Of a stretch of DNA of 27,891 bases, positions 13,616 to 20,589 are shown in pieces. Source of the stretch: a virus; the IMG/VR virus record IMGVR_UViG_3300046012_000358, positions 1 through 27,891 of that record; one strand, 5' to 3'. Positions within the stretch are counted from its first letter, which is position 1, and the number at the start of each line of letters is the position of its first letter. The position numbers and the translations under genes were made by a program. Below the pieces are notes generated by a model, which searched no databases, was not told the origin of the DNA, and was given only the letters and a program-made list of their open reading frames with translations.

Positions 13616-15109
13616 ATGCCAAACGAATACACACCATTCCCATTTCAAGCAACCGGTGTAGACTGGTTACGGTCCCAGCGTACGAACGGTTATGGGTTTA
13701 CCGCCGAACCTCTCACTGGGCTTTTAGGCGATGAAATGGGTTTAGGTAAAACCGCCCAAGCTCTTTTAGCCCTTAAACCCGAAGTCATTAAAGGTAAACG
13801 GTTCCTACTCCTAGTCCCCGGTGCCACATTGCCGCAATGGCAACGTAATTGGGATAGATGGATATTGGACTGCGAACCAGACGAGTTCGGAGCGGATGGC
13901 CTGTATGCCCTACGCGGTTCAGAATCCTCAATCCCTAAAGGGTTTTCGTGCATAGCCTCTCATTCAATGATGGCAAAGGCAAAATTCGTAGAGGCGTGCA
14001 TCGCTGCGAACTTCGATGGCTGTATTATTGACGAAGCGCATAAGTTTGGCGGACGCGACACTAAACGCATTAAACACCTTTGGGTTTTACGTAATCTCTC
14101 AAAATCTAAGTTCCAATCCGCACGGATCGCGTTGACAGGAACTCCGACCCGTAACTATGCCGGTGAAATCTATAACTTGCTACATTTCATCGCGCCGCAT
14201 CAGTTCCGTAACACGGAAGCTTTCGACCGTAAGTATCTAACGTTTGACGGTAAATCCCTATGGAACGTAGCACAATTCCATGCGGACATTAAACCGTTTT
14301 ACTTACGTCGCACCGTGGCCGAAGTCCAAAAAGATCTGCCAAAGCACCGTATCACAAAGCTCTATACGGATATCACCGATCCGTATATCAAGATGCTGTA
14401 TAATAAAGAAGTGGATGCGCTCGAAAACTTCATGGAACGCGGTTCCATGTTAAGCACCGAAACGAGCGATGGGCCACAGTCTCTGTTAGGTTACTTGGTT
14501 AAACTTCGCCACTTAACCGGCATCGCTAAAGCTAAGGAGCCGTCAATCATTGAACCAATTAGTGATTACCTCGTTGCCGCGTCACAACGTGTGGAAACTA
14601 CTAACGACTCCGCGAACGAAGTGAACGGCAACAAAGTAGCAATCGGTTTAATCCATCGGCTGGTTGCAGACCGTCTCGAAAAGTCTCTCATAAACGAGAT
14701 ACCCGATCTCAAAATCCAGCGTCTGCAAGGTGGAATGACCCCAACCGAAAAAGATAACTCAATTAAATCATTCATCGCTGAACCAGCCCCGTGCGCCATG
14801 CTTTGTAATATGGAAGCAGGCGGCGCCGGAATCGACGGTCTTCAAACTGTATGTTCCCGTAGCTACGTTTTTGAACGTATGTGGAACGGCGCAGATGAAG
14901 AACAATTCGAGAAACGTATATCCCGAACCGGACAAAAGTGGAATACGGAAACGGTTTACACTATTGCATCTGGTACGATAGACGAATTTTTCGATGATAT
15001 GGTGGAACAGAAACGCAAAATCACCGGTAACGTTCACGATGAAGATTGGGAACTAAACGGTAAAGCGATGCGAGATTTAGCGCAACGCATTGTTATGGGG
15101 AGGTTGTAG
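13616..15109 (+). CDS. SNF2-family DNA helicase/translocase
   Basis: 497 residues with the SNF2 pattern: Q-motif-like FQATGVDWL (about 10-18), Walker A GDEMGLGKT (38-46), DEAH box at 139-142 (CIIDEAH), motif III LTGTP (173-177) and motif VI near 434 (RISRTGQ). It moves along double-stranded DNA using ATP. Phage SNF2 proteins of this length usually lack extra domains, and this one appears to be just the two RecA-like lobes. It may remodel protein-DNA complexes or help replication and recombination. GAGAG lies about 10 bases before the ATG. The stop is followed by an imperfect hairpin (GCGC-TCC-GCGC at about 15111). Confidence 0.9.
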   Translation: MPNEYTPFPFQATGVDWLRSQRTNGYGFTAEPLTGLLGDEMGLGKTAQALLALKPEVIKGKRFLLLVPGATLPQWQRNWDRWILDCEPDEFGADGLYALRGSESSIPKGFSCIASHSMMAKAKFVEACIAANFDGCIIDEAHKFGGRDTKRIKHLWVLRNLSKSKFQSARIALTGTPTRNYAGEIYNLLHFIAPHQFRNTEAFDRKYLTFDGKSLWNVAQFHADIKPFYLRRTVAEVQKDLPKHRITKLYTDITDPYIKMLYNKEVDALENFMERGSMLSTETSDGPQSLLGYLVKLRHLTGIAKAKEPSIIEPISDYLVAASQRVETTNDSANEVNGNKVAIGLIHRLVADRLEKSLINEIPDLKIQRLQGGMTPTEKDNSIKSFIAEPAPCAMLCNMEAGGAGIDGLQTVCSRSYVFERMWNGADEEQFEKRISRTGQKWNTETVYTIASGTIDEFFDDMVEQKRKITGNVHDEDWELNGKAMRDLAQRIVMGRL

Positions 15110-15164
15110 TGCGCTCCGCGCTGCAACTCAAACGGTAATTAAACACAAAAGGAGAAATAAACTC

Positions 15165-15365
15165 ATGGCCGATATAAACGTAACTTACAGAAACTCAGAC
15201 GGTAGAATCACCGATTGCCGCATTACCCTGCATGTGCAGGCCATTGAACAGTGTGAGGACGTTCCGTTCGGCAGTCGTGGGGAATCCCTCGTTGTACTGC
15301 TGAAAACAGGGTTCGATGCCATTAACTGTAATCAAGGTGGCTCAGTGGAGATTGAGGCCATCTAA
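15165..15365 (+). CDS. Hypothetical protein (66 aa)
   Basis: 66 residues, not recognised, beta-rich (ADINVTYRNSDGRITDCRITLHVQAIEQCEDVPF...SLVVLLKTGFDAINCNQGGSVEIEAI). Three cysteines but no zinc motif. I chose ATG at 15165 because AAAAGGAG stands 10 bases upstream; a start at 15090 would lie inside the helicase gene and put the SD inside this one. The stop overlaps the next ATG (TAATG). Confidence 0.7.
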   Translation: MADINVTYRNSDGRITDCRITLHVQAIEQCEDVPFGSRGESLVVLLKTGFDAINCNQGGSVEIEAI

Positions 15366-15526
15366 TGCTAATTCCAATCTCTCTCATCGCCGCGCTCGGT
15401 TATTCGGTATACCATATATTCAAAAACTACCGTAACTTCGAACCGCTTGGTCGTAACGAAGCTGTCCGGCAATTGCTACGCTCAAGTAATACAGTGGTGC
15501 CTACAAAGCAATCGGACATTTCCTAA
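15365..15526 (+). CDS. Small protein with N-terminal membrane segment (53 aa)
   Basis: 53 residues. LIPISLIAALGYSVYHIF at the N-terminus could span a membrane once, followed by a basic tail (KNYRNFEPLGRNEAVRQLL). Function unknown. Start overlaps the stop of the previous gene by one base, indicating coupled translation. Together with the genes at 10609, 16220 and 20230 it makes a set of very small membrane proteins. Confidence 0.65.
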   Translation: MLIPISLIAALGYSVYHIFKNYRNFEPLGRNEAVRQLLRSSNTVVPTKQSDIS

Positions 15527-15542
15527 GGATCTCCCTAGAGAA

Positions 15543-15914
15543 ATGAGCACACTACGACAATACAAATGTACCTGCGGTACCTGTAAGTATTGCTTACGTA
15601 GCGAACGCAATCAACGCTACAAGGCAAAACGACAGAAAATTCGAGCGGTTAAATTCGAAAGGCACGAATGCCCCGCCGATAAACTGTGCCGCAAATGTAA
15701 GGCCCGGAACCGCAACAGAATACAGTATTACAGGCAAGTCAATAAACCATTACCGGCCGAATACGATACTAGATTAAAAAAAGGAGAGATTTCAGATGCT
15801 GCGCTCGATAGAAAACTCGGAGAATACCTTAACCGCATTTCGTGCGAAAGACCAATCGAGTTCACCCGTACCTCACCAATCGGGGAGGCAATACAGCGCT
15901 ATGCTTCAGTTTAA
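15543..15914 (+). CDS. Basic zinc-knuckle protein, probably nucleic-acid binding (123 aa)
   Basis: 123 residues, strongly basic. Two cysteine groups are present: CTCGTCKYC at about 10-18 and CPADKLCRKC at about 45-54. A long run of Arg and Lys lies between and after them (RSERNQRYKAKRQKIRAVKFERH; KARNRNRIQYYR). This looks like a double zinc knuckle binding DNA or RNA. AAGGA lies about 17 bases and TAGAGAA directly before the ATG at 15543. A longer ORF from 15447 would overlap the previous gene deeply and is less likely. The 3' part overlaps another possible reading frame. Confidence 0.7.
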   Translation: MSTLRQYKCTCGTCKYCLRSERNQRYKAKRQKIRAVKFERHECPADKLCRKCKARNRNRIQYYRQVNKPLPAEYDTRLKKGEISDAALDRKLGEYLNRISCERPIEFTRTSPIGEAIQRYASV

Positions 15915-16050
15915 CTTGCCAGCGGTTAAAACCCCGCAACATTGTATGCCGCTCGATTGGCAGTACGCTTGGAAAGGACAGCGGGAAAACTACACAGGCA
16001 AGCCAATACAACTTGGCTTTAACTTTAAAGGAGGTTTGGGAGTATGCTGA
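15901..16050 (+). CDS. Hypothetical protein (49 aa, possibly 84 aa)
   Basis: The 49-residue form starts at 15901 (MLQFNLPAVKTPQHCMPLDWQYAWKGQREN), overlapping the previous gene by 14 bases, with GGGAGG 12 bases upstream. An in-frame ATG at 15796 has a better-placed GGAG (9 bases) and would give 84 residues, but would overlap the previous gene by 119 bases. Which start is used is open. No homologue recognised. Confidence 0.55.
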   Translation: MLQFNLPAVKTPQHCMPLDWQYAWKGQRENYTGKPIQLGFNFKGGLGVC

Positions 16051-16223
16051 GCTTTTTTATCGAAGAGCAACCCGAGTCTGCTCTATATACTTGGATATTC
16101 TCAATTAAAAATGGCATAAACGAGTATATTGCGGGGACGGCGGGTAGGATTAAAATTTCCGATGCACAGTTCGTGAGAGACGCTCTTAATGAGTACTCCC
16201 TGTGTATGGGAGAATCAAAATGA
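16044..16223 (+). CDS. Hypothetical protein (59 aa)
   Basis: 59 residues starting MLSFFIEEQPESALYTWIFSI and ending with DALNEYSLCMGESK. Not recognised and mildly acidic, with a hydrophobic but interrupted N-terminus. The start is well supported by AAAGGAGG 9 bases upstream of the ATG, within the end of the preceding gene. The TGA stop overlaps the next ATG (ATGA). Confidence 0.7.
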   Translation: MLSFFIEEQPESALYTWIFSIKNGINEYIAGTAGRIKISDAQFVRDALNEYSLCMGESK

Positions 16224-16333
16224 TGCATCAAATTCAGCAATTCGCAGACTCCCACGTTTACAGCTTTGCCGCTCTGTGTATCCTAACTGGCATAGCTATA
16301 ATCCTTTCAGCATTAGGTAACAGCAAAAAGTAG
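16220..16333 (+). CDS. Very small single-span membrane protein (37 aa)
   Basis: 37 residues: a short polar N-terminus (MMHQIQQFADSHV), one hydrophobic segment (YSFAALCILTGIAIILSAL) and a lysine end (GNSKK), the layout of a small inner-membrane peptide. It overlaps the stop of the previous gene by four bases (ATGA). Function not known; lysis or superinfection roles are possible for such peptides but unsupported here. Confidence 0.6.
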   Translation: MMHQIQQFADSHVYSFAALCILTGIAIILSALGNSKK

Positions 16334-16335
16334 GA

Positions 16336-16557
16336 GTGGCTAAAACAAAGCGGCATAAACCGCGTTTCAAGGTTTCAGTAACTGAATACCGCGTTCCACG
16401 ATACGGGGATTTTTACCTAGCTTCATCGGATAATATTGTGGAATGCCGCATTAAGCACTATAAGTTAAACGAAGCAGAACAGCAGAAACGGTGGATCATT
16501 AAAATCGAGTATTTAAATAAGCCAAAAGCTAAAGAACCTGCCACTGCGTGCGCGTAG
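16336..16557 (+). CDS. Hypothetical basic protein (73 aa)
   Basis: 73 residues, Lys/Arg-rich, with beta-like segments (RFKVSVTEYRVPRYGDFYLASSDNIVECRIKHYKL; RWIIKIEYLNKP). Not recognised. The start is GTG at 16336; the only purine-rich stretch (AAAAAGTAGGA) runs directly into it, so the start is uncertain, but the frame has a stop 18 bases upstream and no ATG inside. It follows the 37-residue membrane peptide by 2 bases. Confidence 0.6.
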   Translation: MAKTKRHKPRFKVSVTEYRVPRYGDFYLASSDNIVECRIKHYKLNEAEQQKRWIIKIEYLNKPKAKEPATACA

Positions 16558-16606
16558 CGGCATATTTTGGAGCATTTAGCCAAATCTCGAATAAAGGAAA
16601 ACAAAA

Positions 16607-16849
16607 ATGGAAAGCACACTCATAAAAATTGTTAAAGAAGCTCTCTCAACTCCGGAAGTTAAAGCCGGGATCGAGGTGATTCTTGAAAGTGCACCTATTG
16701 AAAATGCAACAGCCGGGGCTTTATTTTTCTTAGCCGCCGACGCGAAAGGGACTAAAAAAGAAATGGTCCTGTGTACCATCATGTACATAGAATCGCTCGA
16801 AAAAGAAATCGCCAACCTCAAGGCTGCGCTAACTGCACAGCCGCTGTAA
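16607..16849 (+). CDS. Hypothetical helical protein (80 aa)
   Basis: 80 residues, helical throughout (MESTLIKIVKEALSTPEVKAGIEVILESAP; TKKEMVLCTIMYIESLEKEIANLKAAL), with a possible coiled coil at the C-terminus. Not recognised. AAAGGAAAACAAAA precedes the ATG, the same extended leader used by several virion genes, which suggests strong translation. It is followed by the structured element at 16854-16926. Confidence 0.75.
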   Translation: MESTLIKIVKEALSTPEVKAGIEVILESAPIENATAGALFFLAADAKGTKKEMVLCTIMYIESLEKEIANLKAALTAQPL

Positions 16850-16853
16850 AAAG

Positions 16854-16926
16854 CCTAAAACTAGCGGACTTTAATCGGTACTTCGATGAAATCAGTGCGA
16901 AGTACCTAAAGCCCTTGAGTTTTAGG
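16854..16926. repeat. Two-tier stem-loop in a 127-base intergenic gap
   Basis: The outer stem is CCTAAAACT (16854-16862) with AGTTTTAGG (16918-16926). Six bases of internal loop follow on each side, then CTTTA with TAAAG, a three-base bulge, and a perfect 9-bp stem GGTACTTCG (16877-16885) with CGAAGTACC (16898-16906) closing a 12-base loop. In total 23 base pairs form one extended arm. There is no T-run, so it is not an intrinsic terminator. It may be a structured RNA, an RNase or protein site, or a DNA cruciform. The loop stem carries the GTAC core found in the array at 10.3 kb. Confidence 0.8.
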
Positions 16927-16976
16927 GGAAATTCAAAAACCAAAACAAGGAAAAGCGCACAGCGCAAACGACCAAT

Positions 16977-17453
16977 ATGATGAACCTATCTTGCCTGTAC
17001 TACTACGAAAAAAAGGCTTACGTCTTTAACCCGGATACGAAAAAGTCTGAACCCCAACTCCGTCCAGACGGTAGCCACGTAGCTAACGGTAACTATGTTA
17101 GCTTCCTTCAGGTGATTTCCACCTATTGGGAATGCGTGGACGCCTCACAGGAAAAATGGCAGTTGAACATTTTCCTCAATGGCGGCTCGGTTTCCATCGA
17201 CCGGCAAACTGGTCAACGGATTCAGAAGTTTGGCTACACTGTAGTTTTGCCTGAAAGTCAGGGCAAGAAATTCATGGAGCGCTTCATTGCGTGGAGCGAG
17301 GCGTTTGGTATTATGGCCATTTCCACCGGACGGCCAGCACAGCTTTCCAACACTGATCGTACACCGACACAACGTAGTTCGCGTGCCGCTGTACGTGAAG
17401 ACGACTTCATCGACCCGGACACGGAAAACTCGGATCTCCCTGTAGTCGAATAA
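16977..17453 (+). CDS. Unknown, probably highly expressed protein with acidic tail (158 aa)
   Basis: 158 residues. A beta-rich body (YYEKKAYVFNP; NGNYVSFLQVISTYWECVDASQEKWQLNIFLNGGSVSIDRQTGQRIQKFGYTVVLP) is followed by a helix (KKFMERFIAWSEAFGIM), a polar linker and an acidic end (REDDFIDPDTENSDLPVVE). An OB-like body with a disordered linker and acidic tail recalls single-stranded DNA-binding proteins, but no known SSB motif is plain, so I leave it unnamed. Codon choice is GC-richer than in neighbours. AAGG lies far upstream and two ATGs stand together at 16977. A structured element precedes it and a 7-bp hairpin (CCACTTT / AAAGTGG, 17468-17492) follows. Confidence 0.75.
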   Translation: MMNLSCLYYYEKKAYVFNPDTKKSEPQLRPDGSHVANGNYVSFLQVISTYWECVDASQEKWQLNIFLNGGSVSIDRQTGQRIQKFGYTVVLPESQGKKFMERFIAWSEAFGIMAISTGRPAQLSNTDRTPTQRSSRAAVREDDFIDPDTENSDLPVVE

Positions 17454-17538
17454 CCCTTGGTCATTTCCCACTTTGGACTCTAACTAAAGTGGAATTAAAC
17501 TAGCAGTGAGGGCGAAGCCCTGAAAAGAGACTCATGAG

Positions 17539-17799
17539 GTGGAAAACAAACGAGAAGTAAAAACCAATTTCGACCGCTCAGTTAATGTAGCGAAACAACT
17601 GAGACGAGTCGAACGTAGAAATGCGAAACGTGCAGCAAAAGCTATGGTACGTGACGCTACACGTAAAACTGCATCACCCATACATCCCAATAACCCATAC
17701 GGATATCGTAACATCAGGCCGCTTACAGTACCAACCCCGGAAACCATGCCCGCCGGTCCTTTAACCAAAGCGGCTAATGCTGGGGGCCGTAATGTTTAG
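17539..17799 (+). CDS. Hypothetical basic protein (86 aa)
   Basis: 86 residues. The first 50 are an Arg/Lys-rich helix (NVAKQLRRVERRNAKRAAKAMVRDATRK); the rest is proline-rich (PIHPNNPYGYRNIRPLTVPTPETMPAGP). It may bind nucleic acid. The start is GTG at 17539 with AAGAGA 8 bases before it. An overlapping ATG at 17534 is in another frame. The hairpin AGGGC-GAA-GCCCT lies just upstream of the SD. Confidence 0.65.
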   Translation: MENKREVKTNFDRSVNVAKQLRRVERRNAKRAAKAMVRDATRKTASPIHPNNPYGYRNIRPLTVPTPETMPAGPLTKAANAGGRNV

Positions 17800-17992
17800 G
17801 TTAGATATAACCCTTCGGGTTGCAGTTAGACCGGATGTTCCTACATCCAAAATCGATATGCAAATACTGGAGGCAGTAGAAAAACACGTTAAATTTAAAC
17901 CTTTATCCCACGTAGAGAAAACAGAACTTGCAGCCCCGCGCGGTTTCAAACGCTTCCGAGTTACAAAAGCGTTTGGAATGAGGGACAAATAA
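17792..17992 (+). CDS. Hypothetical basic protein (66 aa)
   Basis: 66 residues: MFRLDITLRVAVRPDVPTSKIDMQILEAVEKHVKFKPLSHVEKTELAAPRGFKRFRVTKAFG. A beta-alpha-beta pattern, not recognised. ATG at 17792 overlaps the previous gene by 8 bases and has GGGGG 6 bases before it; an in-frame ATG at 17777 would add five residues. The TAA stop at 17990 is shared with an out-of-frame ATG. Confidence 0.65.
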   Translation: MFRLDITLRVAVRPDVPTSKIDMQILEAVEKHVKFKPLSHVEKTELAAPRGFKRFRVTKAFGMRDK

Positions 17993-18007
17993 TGCTGGAG
18001 TCGATGC

Positions 18008-18325
18008 ATGATGGGAAGTAATCCAATCCGTATGTCCCTGCCTATAAAAGGTAAGCCACATATTCGAATAACCGCGTTCAGTCGAAAAGACGATATACCT
18101 AGCTTAACTTTAACCATTACCTGCCCCGCGTGTAGCGGAACTAAACAGCTAACGGTAAAGGCAATTGAGTTCGACAGTTGGATGCTGAACAGAACCTTAA
18201 TCCAAAATGCCCTGCCGACCCTCACTACATCTGAGCGAGAATCCATAATTAGCGGATACTGTGAGAAATGTTGGGAAACTATATTTAAAGAAGAGAAAGA
18301 GGAGAAAGATGATACTGACAATTAA
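18008..18325 (+). CDS. Zinc-ribbon protein (105 aa)
   Basis: 105 residues. CPAC at about 39-42 and CEKC at about 84-87 form a probable zinc ribbon, with a beta-rich N-terminal part and a very acidic, lysine-glutamate C-terminus (KEEKEEKDDTDN). GGAG is 7 bases before the first of two ATGs. It overlaps the next gene by 17 bases. Function unknown. Confidence 0.7.
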   Translation: MMGSNPIRMSLPIKGKPHIRITAFSRKDDIPSLTLTITCPACSGTKQLTVKAIEFDSWMLNRTLIQNALPTLTTSERESIISGYCEKCWETIFKEEKEEKDDTDN

Positions 18326-18620
18326 CGTAACTGAAGAAGATATCAAGCATGGCAAACCTAGAATTTGTAGCGATTGCCCTGTAGCTCTAGCAATACTTCG
18401 GGCAATTTGTACAGCAGCCCCCAGTGATAGCGATTTCTACGCGATAAAGGTAACATCTCATTGCTGTTTCATGTGGCTCGACCCTAGTCAAGATAGGATT
18501 CACACATTACTTCCGTATGAGGCAATAAACTTTATAGACAAACTTGATCGTACAATGTTAGTTAAACCCTTCACGTTTGACTTAAAGATCCCTGATGAGT
18601 TCACCAATCAAAAAACCTAG
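18309..18620 (+). CDS. Conserved small phage protein with CPVALAI motif (103 aa)
   Basis: 103 residues. MILTINVTEEDIKHGKPRICSDCPVALAILRA, followed later by INFIDKLDRTMLVKPFTFDL, matches a small protein seen in many phages (I-x-V-T-x-E-x-I-x-x-G....C-P-x-A-L-A, then F-I-x-x-x-D-x-G-x-x-V-x-P-F-x-F). Its role is not known to me. I chose ATG at 18309 with AGGAGAAAG just before it; a start at 18261 would add a Lys/Arg-rich stretch that merely reads the previous gene out of frame. Confidence 0.72.
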   Translation: MILTINVTEEDIKHGKPRICSDCPVALAILRAICTAAPSDSDFYAIKVTSHCCFMWLDPSQDRIHTLLPYEAINFIDKLDRTMLVKPFTFDLKIPDEFTNQKT

Positions 18621-18807
18621 AGAACGTAAACCTCCTGCCGCGTTACCCGTTGAATTGTTCCTAACGCGGCAGGAACAGTATGTATTCTACAAAATGTGTT
18701 CAAAGTACAATCTAAGCCCTAACGCAATGCTTAAAAGCATCGTTTTAAATAGCCTCAACAACGAGGTAACGATAATTACGGAGCCACTAATTAAACTTAA
18801 TGATTGA
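18595..18807 (+). CDS. Ribbon-helix-helix-like protein, possible regulator (70 aa)
   Basis: 70 residues. A basic, proline-rich N-terminus (KKPRERKPPAALP) is followed by VELFLTRQEQYVFYKMCSKYNLSPNAMLKSIVLNSLNN, the strand-helix-turn-helix layout of Arc/MetJ-type (ribbon-helix-helix) DNA-binding proteins. Such proteins bind inverted repeats as dimers. The gene itself contains a perfect 13-bp inverted repeat 38 bases after the start codon (18633-18674), which could be an operator or an mRNA hairpin. It overlaps the previous gene by 26 bases. The fold call is by pattern only. Confidence 0.65.
   Translation: MSSPIKKPRERKPPAALPVELFLTRQEQYVFYKMCSKYNLSPNAMLKSIVLNSLNNEVTIITEPLIKLND
18633..18674. repeat. 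13-bp perfect inverted repeat in the RHH-like gene
   Basis: TCCTGCCGCGTTA (18633-18645) and TAACGCGGCAGGA (18662-18674) are exact reverse complements with a 16-base spacer. It is GC-rich and lies inside a coding region, where such a pair is not expected. It is not followed by a T-run. It may be a binding site for the encoded protein or a hairpin that controls translation. Confidence 0.8.
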
Positions 18808-19264
18808 GCTCAGCCCAATGGATTTTAACCGATTTCACGCTAAATTTTTAAGATACTCAGATGAATCTATTTGCTGGCCTTGGCAGGGAAAACCTAGACC
18901 GGACGGATACGGTGAATTTACGTATAATTACATAGATGGGAAACATAGAACCATTAAGTTAGCTCATATTGTAGCGTATGCTCTGCATTATAAAACTGAG
19001 ATTAACCAATTCGTACTGCACAAATGTGACAACCCCATTTGTGTAAATCCGCACCATTTATTTTTAGGGGATCAAGCAGCCAATATGCAAGACAAGCAGT
19101 TTAAAGGCAGGGAAAAGCGCTCAAGTTTTTCGGCTAAACTAGTTTCTCAAATAGAGGATGAAATAAAAGCTGGAAAAACACATAGACAAATCGCCCATGA
19201 ATACATGATTAGTCAAGCTACTGTGTCATTTATACGAAATGGCAAAGTCAGATGCAAGAAATAA
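18800..19264 (+). CDS. HNH homing-type endonuclease with C-terminal HTH
   Basis: 154 residues. CWPWQG (25-30), GYGEF, KLAHIVAYALH, then VLHKCDNPICVNPHHLFLGD (72-91) and NMQDKQFKGR form the HNH_3 pattern of free-standing phage homing endonucleases; H74, C76, C81, N83 and H85-H86 are the active-site and zinc region. The C-terminal stretch AKLVSQIEDEIKAGKTHRQIAHEYMISQATVSFIRNG is a helix-turn-helix that would bind DNA. Such genes are usually selfish elements that cut DNA lacking them. It overlaps genes on both sides by a few bases, so it is well embedded rather than a recent crude insertion. Confidence 0.88.
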   Translation: MIELSPMDFNRFHAKFLRYSDESICWPWQGKPRPDGYGEFTYNYIDGKHRTIKLAHIVAYALHYKTEINQFVLHKCDNPICVNPHHLFLGDQAANMQDKQFKGREKRSSFSAKLVSQIEDEIKAGKTHRQIAHEYMISQATVSFIRNGKVRCKK

Positions 19265-20205
19265 TTCTTGACGCCTCTCAAATAGAGGTATTTGAGCATT
19301 GTCCATACAAATGGTATTTAGGTTACAAGAAACACCTTACCCCCGTACTAACTAACCCCGCGTTATCTAGTGGAACGTTTTACCACGAAGTCCTTAAGTA
19401 TTATTACTCCCAACCATTACAGCCCAGCCAAACTCGAAGCGCGGCTATAGGTCCGTCTCTAGCATTCGCACAAGACCTTATTAAAGCCACGTGCGTAACT
19501 GAATACCTAAAAGAGCTTGGGGTACGTAGTGTGGATTTTCCAAAGGTTAAAAAAGACCCTAAGTTTCACTACGACCGCCTGAAACAATACCTCATATCCA
19601 ACATGTGTGAAGACGATACCTCAGAAGTCATAGCGTGCGAACAGGGTTTCAGTAGCTTGCTGTACGAAGATGGAAACCGTCGGTACATCCTAGAAGGGAT
19701 GATTGACCTTATTTCTCGTGAGAGATTTACAGGTTTAACTATAACAGATCATAAAACTCAAAGCCGCTACTACGATAAGTACGAAGTTAACCACCAAGCA
19801 ATGAACTACCTTTCGTTCACAGGTGCAAATTATTTTAGGTATAACTACATAGGCTTACAGGATAATGAAGGTCCTAATACCTTTAGAAGAGATATCTACA
19901 AACCGCGGCCCGGTATGATTGAACAGTGGCGACGAGACGTGCTTCGCACATTCCACGAAATGTACAGCTTTATTCAAGATACAAGGCATTCAACTTTGCA
20001 CATAATAGATTTACCCAATGGTAGAGAAGAAGCCGGGTTTGAAATAACGAACGAAACTTTTCCCCGTAGGCGCGCTTCGTGCGATACAAAGTTTGGAGTT
20101 TGCCAGTTTCACAAAATCTGTGAGGAACCAGATGGCAGTAAGTACATTCCTGCAATCCTTACAGCATATAAGGAGAAAGACATCAAATGGAAAGCTTGGT
20201 CGTGA
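19252..20205 (+). CDS. Cas4/RecB-like PD-(D/E)XK nuclease with Fe-S cysteines
   Basis: 317 residues. The core is H45 (GTFYHEVL), D152 (EGMIDL), D166-x-K168 (TDHK) and Q182-x3-Y (QAMNY), the RecB-type nuclease motifs. Cysteines C17 (EHCPYKWYL) and C277, C284, C290 (CDTKFGVCQFHKIC) form the one-plus-three arrangement that binds a 4Fe-4S cluster in Cas4 and AddB. The family trims DNA ends, giving single strands for recombination. There are no cas1 or cas2 genes nearby, so this is a replication or recombination nuclease, not CRISPR adaptation. It overlaps the HNH gene by 13 bases; the nearby RecA-like ATPase is a common phage partner. Confidence 0.88.
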   Translation: MQEIILDASQIEVFEHCPYKWYLGYKKHLTPVLTNPALSSGTFYHEVLKYYYSQPLQPSQTRSAAIGPSLAFAQDLIKATCVTEYLKELGVRSVDFPKVKKDPKFHYDRLKQYLISNMCEDDTSEVIACEQGFSSLLYEDGNRRYILEGMIDLISRERFTGLTITDHKTQSRYYDKYEVNHQAMNYLSFTGANYFRYNYIGLQDNEGPNTFRRDIYKPRPGMIEQWRRDVLRTFHEMYSFIQDTRHSTLHIIDLPNGREEAGFEITNETFPRRRASCDTKFGVCQFHKICEEPDGSKYIPAILTAYKEKDIKWKAWS

Positions 20206-20229
20206 AAATTCCCGGCAAGGTTTGTATTA

Positions 20230-20382
20230 ATGTTTAAACTTATTTTATCTACAATAGTCCTTATTTTACAAATTCTGTTAATAATCGGCGGAATGTACAT
20301 GTATATAATCCACGGTCTTAAAGACCCTGAATTCATAGTAGTATTACTTTTTATGCTGTTGGCTTTTCAAAAATCTAAATGA
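20230..20382 (+). CDS. Small membrane protein with two spans (50 aa)
   Basis: 50 residues: MFKLILSTIVLILQILLIIGGMYMYII, a short polar turn (HGLKDPE), then FIVVLLFMLLAF and QKSK. Two membrane helices in a hairpin are likely. Such peptides in phages may be holin-like or act on the host membrane; nothing here decides. AAGG lies 9 bases before the ATG, and the TGA overlaps the next start (ATGA). Confidence 0.65.
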   Translation: MFKLILSTIVLILQILLIIGGMYMYIIHGLKDPEFIVVLLFMLLAFQKSK

Positions 20383-20573
20383 CATCTCCAGAAACTCACT
20401 GGGCCAACCACGTACGTTCAGCTAAAAAACTAGATATCGGTAATAATCATAAATGTACACAATGCGAAGGTTACGGGTATGACTGTATTAAAGCAGAGTA
20501 CTTATATGTGCGTGGATTAGGTCCACCAGAATTTTGCACTAGGTGTGGTGGTTCAGGAATGGAGCCAACGTGA
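20379..20573 (+). CDS. DnaJ-type zinc-finger protein (64 aa)
   Basis: 64 residues. CTQCEGYG (26-33) and CTRCGGSG (53-60) are two CxxCxGxG repeats as in the DnaJ cysteine-rich domain, which bind one zinc together. No J-domain is present. Similar stand-alone proteins are common in phages and may bind nucleic acid or unfolded protein. Starts four bases before the end of the membrane peptide gene (ATGA). Confidence 0.72.
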   Translation: MTSPETHWANHVRSAKKLDIGNNHKCTQCEGYGYDCIKAEYLYVRGLGPPEFCTRCGGSGMEPT

Positions 20574-20589
20574 GCGAGCGAAGTGAAGC

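Noticed and set aside
15842-16108. 88-residue plus-strand ORF
   Set aside because: It overlaps three better supported genes (SD, coupled stops) and has an odd Arg/Cys-rich composition.
17468-17492. Terminator after the 158-residue gene
   Set aside because: The 7-bp stem is AT-poor in pairing strength and is followed by AATTAAACT, not a T-run; at most an mRNA-end structure.
17761-18321. 186-residue minus-strand ORF
   Set aside because: Antisense to two plus-strand genes with SD sites and a zinc ribbon; the minus reading has no motif and no fitting operon.
19252-20205. Part of a CRISPR adaptation module (Cas4)
   Set aside because: No cas1, cas2 or repeats nearby; phage Cas4-like nucleases are common without CRISPR.
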